Shown in pieces: positions 59,482 to 64,000 of a DNA stretch of 64,000 nucleotides. The stretch comes from Paenibacillus curdlanolyticus YK9. GTDB taxonomy: Bacteria > Bacillota > Bacilli > Paenibacillales > Paenibacillaceae. The stretch lies in the NCBI RefSeq assembly GCF_000179615.1, contig NZ_AEDD01000015.1, positions 1 to 64,000 of the forward strand. Reading direction: 5' to 3'. The translations under genes and the position numbers were made by a program. Position 1 is the stretch's first letter; every line of letters begins with the position of its first letter. The notes under the pieces are model-generated. The model saw only the letters and a program-made list of their open reading frames with translations. It was not told the DNA's origin and ran no database searches.

Positions 59482-59509
59482 ATGATAGCACAGTTCATCT
59501 CACTTGCAA
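59482..59509 (-). promoter_or_regulatory. Promoter of the T-box-ilvBN operon
   Basis: On the minus strand TTGCAA (59509-59504) and TATCAT (59487-59482) are spaced by 16 bp. Transcription would start about 25 bp before the first T-box Stem I. Confidence 0.55.
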
Positions 59510-59643
59510 AGCAGGCATTTGAAAAAATAGGAAGTCTACATATAATGCGATTTTTCCGGACCAGACGGGAAGCGTGCAGGCCAAAAATGGCTTCTCGCAC
59601 ATATATATGCGCCAGTTGGCAAAAGATGAACAGGTGTTTATGA

Positions 59644-59862
59644 GGCATTCGCGTCAACGCGATTTGCCCGGGCTACATCGACACGCCGATGATCCAAGGG
59701 CGCAGCGAAGCGGTGAATCAGCATCTCATCAGCCTGCATCCGATGGGACGGCTGGGCAGGCCGGAGGAGGTTGGCAAGGCCGTGCTATTCCTTGCAAGCG
59801 AGGATACATCGTTCATTACCGGCACCACGCTGCTCGTCGATGGCGGGTATACGGCGGTGTAA
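59644..59862 (+). pseudogene. C-terminal remnant of an SDR oxidoreductase
   Basis: In one frame the sequence reads GIRVNAICPGYIDTPMIQGR and continues to EDTSFITGTTLLVDGGYTAV and TAA. This is the last 72 residues of a classical SDR, starting just after the catalytic Tyr/Lys region. An in-frame TGA lies directly before it, and no SDR sequence is found upstream in any frame, so the N-terminal two-thirds has been lost. The ilvB T-box promoter region lies upstream in the opposite direction. Confidence 0.8.
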
Positions 59863-59977
59863 ATTAGCTTGGCTCCCGAGTGGCAATATAGTATGCTGGA
59901 TTTAGATATAAATCCCATATTTTGAAGAATCCATCCATCATGTCCTGCTTGAAATATTACTCGCAAGGAGGAAGCGC

Positions 59978-60211
59978 ATGAGTGTGAATAACAAGGTTCA
60001 TGAAACGCAGCAAGCGTATGAGCCTATGCAGCTGCAGTCGCCATATGTAGACGAGGGCCTACTGCCGATGCAAATCATCGAGGGCGGCGGGAACGCCCAA
60101 AGTGCTGATTTTAGCGCAATGCCCGCGCCAGTTCGCTACTTCGGTTACGCCTTTCTTGGACTGATGCTTTCGTTTGTCCTAGCTGTTGTTTATGTCAGCA
60201 TGTTCCGATAA
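59978..60211 (+). CDS. Small protein with C-terminal membrane helix
   Basis: 77 residues: a polar N-terminal part (MSVNNKVHETQQAYEPMQLQ ... GGGNAQSADFSAMPAPV) and one C-terminal helix (YFGYAFLGLMLSFVLAVVYVSMF). This tail-anchored layout places the polar part in the cytoplasm. AAGGAGGAAGCGC precedes the ATG, which strongly supports translation. No family recognised. Confidence 0.65.
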   Translation: MSVNNKVHETQQAYEPMQLQSPYVDEGLLPMQIIEGGGNAQSADFSAMPAPVRYFGYAFLGLMLSFVLAVVYVSMFR

Positions 60212-60321
60212 CGGCATGTCCGCCAAGTCGAATAGACGGCTCCCCTCAAACATGCTATGATCTCAGGAGCAGCAACTATTAGCGGCCCATACGGGGGCTA
60301 ATCGCAGAGGAGAACGTGACA

Positions 60322-60597
60322 ATGGCTAGAACGAAAAACAAACGCGTTGCAGGCGTGAGCAAGCTTGACCACCGGGTGACGGTGCAGTTGAAGGAATGGG
60401 CGGGCTTGAGCGGCTTTTACGGCTATAAAGACATGGATCTTGAGCAAGTGCTGGCACTGCTCAACACCGAGGGCTGGAAGACGGAAGTCGACAGCTCGGA
60501 TCCGAACGCGCGCATTCTGATTATGCTTAAGGGCGATACGGTTCGTAAAGGCAAGTTCGTGATGGACGACAAGGGTCGTGCCCTGAAGCTCCACTAA
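60322..60597 (+). CDS. Small basic protein of unknown function
   Basis: 91 residues, soluble and basic at the N-terminus (MARTKNKRVAGVSKLDHRVT), with WAGLSGFYGYKDMDLEQVLALL and a beta-rich end. GAGGAGA precedes ATG 60322 by about 9 bases; a GTG at 60316 is less well placed. It may be nucleic-acid associated because of its charge, but I do not recognise a family. The four-core TAACGGACC element starts 23 bp after its stop. Confidence 0.6.
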   Translation: MARTKNKRVAGVSKLDHRVTVQLKEWAGLSGFYGYKDMDLEQVLALLNTEGWKTEVDSSDPNARILIMLKGDTVRKGKFVMDDKGRALKLH

Positions 60598-60619
60598 GCG
60601 CGGACAGGTCTCTTTTTTC

Positions 60620-60752
60620 TAACGGACCTCAGAGTCGCTATTCACCTCTAAAAGTGTCCGTTGCAACTGTAACGGACTCCACAGCCGCTATTTAGCCATT
60701 TTGTTGCTTCGTGAGGACGATATTGGCCGAATAGCGGCTGTTCGGTCCGTTG
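60620..60752. repeat. TAACGGACC element, cores 1-3 (split copy)
   Basis: Cores lie at 60620 (TAACGGACC), 60670 (TAACGGACT) and, reversed, 60744 (GGTCCGTTG): distances 50 and 74 bp, as in the complete copy at 30.8-31.0 kb. Each core has a GCCGCTATT-type partner half. Core 4 is missing here and is found at 62313 on the far side of the IS110 element. Confidence 0.75.
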
Positions 60753-60754
60753 CT

Positions 60755-62298
60755 ATGAACGTTTTAGTCAATTCTCCAGTATTTCCATGCAGTTTCTCAA
60801 GCACTAAGCGCGGGAGCAAATATGCGAGCGACGGTTGGCACGCTGCTATCCGTGGGTTGGTTACCACATTTTATGCCTTCGTCAAAGAGAGCGATCACAA
60901 GCTAGCAACGCACGTTCAGTTTTTCAACTTAGTGCAAACGGACCACGTGGATTCTCTCTTGAACCTTCGTTTGCTCCCGGGCCTAGTGCTCGAGATTGTT
61001 TTTCTTTCTGGCGTGTTTGAATACAGCCTAGAACTAGGCTAAATTTGTTTGGTCACAGGTGCGAGCGGCCGCCCATATAAAACCAGCCAATTCACGAGCG
61101 ACTGCTCCAATTGCCACATTTTTGTGCTTATTCATTCCAAAAACAAGCCGGCGATACTTCTTATGCAATCTCTCTTGCGCTTTCCAGGACAGCAGTTGCA
61201 AGTTGGGCGGCATGCCATCTAACCGTTTTGCCAATTCCCCTTTTACCGATGGGCGGTGACGGTAACTCCAGGCAGACTCTACCAAGGCTCGCCTTAAATG
61301 AGGGTTGCCGGCTCTTGTCATGCCTCCTCTTTTTACACTTTGCCCTGTCGAGTGTTCGCGCGGAACTAAGCCTAAATAGGCCATTAATTGCGCAGGTGAC
61401 CGGAAGCGCTCAAACGAGTCAATCTCGGCGGCGATTGTAATTGCCGTAAGCAAAGCGACGCCGCGCAGGGACTGCAAGGCCTGAATAATTGACGCATGAG
61501 GGCCTTGGGTGCCTAATTGGAATAGTGCTTTTTCAATTCGCGCCATGCGTTGTTCAATTTCTTCGAGGGCATGCAGCATCTCAGTAAAGCAAAATTGCAG
61601 CGCCTCTTGTTCAAAAGTAAGCTGTCCAAGCCACTCCCGATACTTTTTGGTCCACCGACGTTTTATCGTTACGGGCGGATGGATCTGGTGACGAAGCAAA
61701 AACTTCAAAATGCGTTGTGCAGCGCGGTGCTTGTCTTCTTTCGCAGCTTCACGAGTACGAACAAGGTCTCGCAACGCTTCGCTGTCACGCGATGGAACAT
61801 GAATAGGCGTCAGTTCTCCTGCACGGAATAGTCGAGCGAGTTGCACCGCGTCTCGACGATCGGTTTTAATGTGATCGCCTGGTCGTTTCGGGATGAGAGA
61901 GGGAGCAATGACGACACAGCTAGCGCCCATTGTTTCAATCCAGCGATAGGTTTCGTAGCCAGTCGGCCCAGCCTCGTAACAAAACGAAAGGCTTCCCGCC
62001 GGACCTAACTCTTTGATTAGTTTTCGAAGGGCAGCCGGGGTATGCGCAACGGTTCCGTAGTAACGAGGCGCTTCTCTTCCCTCGTCAGCAATAGCAACAG
62101 AAATTTTTTCTTTGGACACATCTAAACCGATGTATTTTGTGGCAGAATGCATAGTAACAGCTCTCCTTTTGCTTGTAGCTCTGAAAATGGTGGTTTTCAC
62201 ACTATCCATTTTTAACCTACGACCTGAAGCAAATACGGAGAGCTGTTACTTATTTACGTTCATCATAGCTAGCGCGCAAATGTGCATAATTGTGGTCG
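60755..62298 (-). mobile_element. IS110-family insertion sequence (approximate limits)
   Basis: The element lies between cores 3 and 4 of a TAACGGACC repeat. If the original core spacing was 50 bp, as in the complete copy, the insert is about 1519 bp, a usual IS110 size. IS110 elements lack clear terminal inverted repeats, so the exact ends cannot be fixed from one copy. It contains one intact transposase gene with long non-coding flanks, where IS110 guide RNAs are normally encoded. Confidence 0.65.
61034..62152 (-). CDS. IS110-family transposase (DEDD/Tnp_20)
   Basis: About 372 residues. The N-terminal DEDD RuvC-like domain begins YIGLDVSKEKISVAIADEG and contains SFCYEAGPTGYETYRWI and KTDRRDAVQLARLF. 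The C-terminal Transposase_20 domain reads LRGVALLTAITIAAEIDSFERFRSPAQLMAYLGLVPREHSTG ... RAGNPHLRRALVESAW with its catalytic Ser region. ATG 62152 follows GGAGAG; an upstream in-frame start at 62209 is less likely. The gene is intact. Confidence 0.93.
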   Translation of the reverse strand: MHSATKYIGLDVSKEKISVAIADEGREAPRYYGTVAHTPAALRKLIKELGPAGSLSFCYEAGPTGYETYRWIETMGASCVVIAPSLIPKRPGDHIKTDRRDAVQLARLFRAGELTPIHVPSRDSEALRDLVRTREAAKEDKHRAAQRILKFLLRHQIHPPVTIKRRWTKKYREWLGQLTFEQEALQFCFTEMLHALEEIEQRMARIEKALFQLGTQGPHASIIQALQSLRGVALLTAITIAAEIDSFERFRSPAQLMAYLGLVPREHSTGQSVKRGGMTRAGNPHLRRALVESAWSYRHRPSVKGELAKRLDGMPPNLQLLSWKAQERLHKKYRRLVFGMNKHKNVAIGAVARELAGFIWAAARTCDQTNLA

Positions 62299-62321
62299 AA
62301 TAAGGGCTGCTTGGTCCGTTA
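62299..62321 (-). repeat. TAACGGACC element, core 4 beyond the IS110 insertion
   Basis: AATAAGGGCTGCTTGGTCCGTTA carries the reversed core GGTCCGTTA at 62313-62321, matching core 4 of the complete element. Together with 60620-60752 it forms one copy interrupted by the IS110 element. Confidence 0.7.
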
Positions 62322-62336
62322 GAATTTCAAAATGTA

Positions 62337-62378
62337 AAAGGGTGATCCCAAGCTTATGCTTCGGACCACCCTTTTTTT
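62337..62378 (+). terminator. Rho-independent terminator
   Basis: AAAGGGTG(ATCC) pairs with (GGA)CCACCCTTT across a 13-bp loop and is followed by TTTT. No obvious intact gene ends just upstream, so it may have belonged to a transcript now interrupted by the IS110 element. Confidence 0.7.
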
Positions 62379-62404
62379 GCATCGACTATTGCGCCCAAAA
62401 GTTA

Positions 62405-62440
62405 ACGTTGACGTGAACGTTAGGTTTGGAATAGTATAAG
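62405..62440 (+). promoter_or_regulatory. MerR-type promoter/operator
   Basis: TTGACG (62408-62413) and TAGTAT or TATAAG (62432-62440) flank a dyad in which AACGTT occurs on both sides of GACGTG. The spacer is longer than 17 bp, as at MerR-controlled promoters. ACGTTAGGTTT is shared with the MerR promoter at 2383-2413. Confidence 0.55.
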
Positions 62441-62488
62441 GAAGTCGCGATACTACGATACGGAAACAGCATTGGAGGTCGAGGCGCA

Positions 62489-62929
62489 ATGGGCCCATAC
62501 AAGATTGACGAGGTTTCGAAGGCATCGGGCCTGACGAAACGAACGATTCGGTATTACGAGGAGCTGGGGCTCATGCCCCCTCCGTCTCGAACGGATGGCG
62601 GGATGCGGTTGTACACGCAGGAGCATATCGATCGGCTGAAGCAGATCGTGAATGCCCGCGATATTCTCGGTTCCTCGCTGCAAGAGATTCAAGCGTTCGT
62701 CGCGATTCGCGAAGAGCTTCAGGATTACAAGAAGGCCTATGGCCAAACCGTAGACAAAGCAGAGAAGCGGCGCCAACTGGAGAAGACCCGGCCAATGATC
62801 GAAAAGCAGCTGCAGATGCTCGATGAGAAGCTGGAGAAAATGACGCAGTTTCGCCGCGATATCGGTCAGATCTATCAACGCGTATGCATCGCCCTCGATC
62901 AAGAACACACACCAAATGAAGGAGTTTGA
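62489..62929 (+). CDS. MerR family transcriptional regulator
   Basis: 146 residues: YKIDEVSKASGLTKRTIRYYEELGLMPPPSRTDGGMRLYTQEHIDRLKQI is the winged helix, followed by a long coiled-coil dimerisation helix (about 70-130) with QLEKTRPMIEKQLQMLDEKLEKM. No ligand-binding domain is appended, so it may sense through its short tail. It is followed after 6 bp by an MFS transporter gene and surely forms an operon with it, as in multidrug regulators of the BltR type. Confidence 0.88.
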   Translation: MGPYKIDEVSKASGLTKRTIRYYEELGLMPPPSRTDGGMRLYTQEHIDRLKQIVNARDILGSSLQEIQAFVAIREELQDYKKAYGQTVDKAEKRRQLEKTRPMIEKQLQMLDEKLEKMTQFRRDIGQIYQRVCIALDQEHTPNEGV

Positions 62930-62935
62930 ACAACT

Positions 62936-64000
62936 ATGCAGTCCCCGTCTAAAACCCAATCTCAACCCACGCCATTACAACCGAATACGAGCATGTTCAA
63001 CCAGCCGATCGCGGTATGGGCAATCGCCTTTGCCAGCATCATCGCGTTCATGGGCCTCGGATTAGTCGATCCGATCTTGCCGTCCATCGCGAAAAAGCTG
63101 CATGCCTCGTCCAGCGACGTGACGCTGCTCTTCACGAGCTATAACGCCGTTATGGCCGTCGCCATGCTGATTACCGGCGTTATTTCTTCCCGACTTGGCG
63201 CCAAATGGACGCTCGTCCTCGGCGTTGTCATCATTGCGGTCTTCGCCGCGCTCGGCGGCAATTCGAATAGCATTACGGCGCTCGTACTGCTGCGCGGCGG
63301 CTGGGGGCTTGGCAATGCTTTGTTCGTCGCCACTGCATTAGCGGCAATCGTGTCGCTGTCACGGACAGGCGTTGCAAAATCGATTATTTTGTTCGAAACG
63401 GCCGTAGGCCTCGGGATCTCCGTTGGCCCGCTGCTTGGCGGCGAGCTTGGCTCCATCTCATGGCGCGGCCCATTCTTCGGCGTAGCGATACTCATGCTTC
63501 TAGCATTCATCCTTTTGATCGTCCTTATGCCATCGCCGAAGGCGAATAAGTCGGCACGCAAAACATCGCTCGCAGATCCATTCCGCGCGCTGAAACATCG
63601 TGCGCTTCGCACATTCGGCATCGCGGCGTTCCTGTATAACTTCGGCTTTTTCACCTTGCTCGTCTATGCGGCGCTCGTGCTCGGCCATTTGGGCCTTGAT
63701 GAGCATGGATTAGGCTTCGTATTCCTCGGCTGGGGACTGCTGCTGGCAATCACGTCGGTCTTCATGGCGCCTAAGCTGCAGAAACGGTTCGGCACGTTGA
63801 CGTCGATGTGCCTTATGCTCTTTTTGTTCGCGTTGACGCTGTTCGTGATGGCGCAATGGACGACGGACAAAACAGTCGTCATTTGCATGGTCATTCTGGC
63901 AGGCGCGTTCCTTGGCAACAACAATACGCTCATCACGACGGCGGTCATGAATGCAGCGCCAGTCGAGCGTTCGACGGCATCGGCCGCATACAGCTTCCTG
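62936..64000 (+). CDS. MFS transporter (5' part; runs off window)
   Basis: The frame from ATG 62936 stays open to the window end, giving 355 residues. After a polar 25-residue N-terminus come at least ten helices: FASIIAFMGLGLVDPILPSI in helix 1, LFTSYNAVMAVAMLITGVIS, RGGWGLGNALFVATALAAIVSL and ETAVGLGISVGPLLGGELG, the antiporter motif C of the DHA1 drug efflux group. AAGGAG lies inside the end of merR, 11 bases upstream. It is the likely target of the MerR regulator and probably exports the compound the regulator senses. Confidence 0.9.
   Translation, partial: MQSPSKTQSQPTPLQPNTSMFNQPIAVWAIAFASIIAFMGLGLVDPILPSIAKKLHASSSDVTLLFTSYNAVMAVAMLITGVISSRLGAKWTLVLGVVIIAVFAALGGNSNSITALVLLRGGWGLGNALFVATALAAIVSLSRTGVAKSIILFETAVGLGISVGPLLGGELGSISWRGPFFGVAILMLLAFILLIVLMPSPKANKSARKTSLADPFRALKHRALRTFGIAAFLYNFGFFTLLVYAALVLGHLGLDEHGLGFVFLGWGLLLAITSVFMAPKLQKRFGTLTSMCLMLFLFALTLFVMAQWTTDKTVVICMVILAGAFLGNNNTLITTAVMNAAPVERSTASAAYSFL

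Noticed and set aside
59574-59867. 97-codon plus-strand frame starting MQAKNGFSH
   Set aside because: It is out of frame with the SDR remnant, which has clear family sequence. The longer frame has no homologous character.

Overview
The window looks like chromosomal DNA of a Paenibacillus-type member of the Bacillales. Evidence: strong AAGGAGG-type Shine-Dalgarno (SD) sites, frequent GTG/TTG starts, tandem T-box leaders on ilvBN, a cre-like site before an alpha-amylase, a SigO/RsoA/YvrJ-type sigma module, and many small regulator/enzyme pairs. No tRNA, rRNA, CRISPR array or prophage block was seen. The assignment rests on gene content and style only.

Layout. 1-0.5 kb: 3' end of an IS4-type transposase beside half of a palindromic repeat. 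0.5-9.6 kb: AhpD-like protein/TetR, GNAT, MerR+SRPBCC, PPOX-fold protein, fatty acid hydroxylase, TMEM175 channel, GNAT+methyltransferase, SDR/LysR. 9.6-11.3 kb: repeat B and an IS3 element sitting in the loop of a terminator. 11.3-17 kb: aldehyde and alcohol dehydrogenase with divergent LysR, FMN reductase, phnA, fba. 17.1-18.8 kb: a 51-bp palindromic tandem array split by an IS256 element. 18.8-30.6 kb: AKR-MFS/HxlR, methyltransferase, a YdeI-like gene with a probable CTG start, SDR/TetR, MarR-MFS, chrA, a chemoreceptor. 31.1-36.4 kb: a 1448-residue vWA/DUF11 protein and two small membrane proteins. 36.6-40.9 kb: TetR/YhgE-like pair, then sigma factor, YvrJ and RsoA-like genes, and a lipoprotein. 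41-49.7 kb: AraC, repeat D plus a 39-bp double-hairpin array, LLM oxidoreductase, lipase, epimerase, a secreted protein and a two-component system. 49.9-55.7 kb: lipoprotein, amylase, TIGR01777 protein, repeat E, SDR. 55.7-59.5 kb: ilvB-ilvN-crp operon behind two T-boxes. 59.6-64 kb: SDR remnant, small proteins, a second four-core repeat family split by IS110, and MerR+MFS running off the window.

Most genes form small self-contained modules: a regulator plus the one or two enzymes or transporters it probably controls, often divergent with a palindromic operator between them. The most distinctive content is intergenic. Four complete copies and one half copy of an approximately 190-bp element carry 15-bp palindromes (TTGCA-N5-TGCAA) spaced 52, 73 (or 84) and 52 bp apart, close to whole helical turns. 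A second family (core TAACGGACC) uses unrelated cores with nearly the same 50-74-50 layout. The IS elements of the window lie inside or next to such palindromes.
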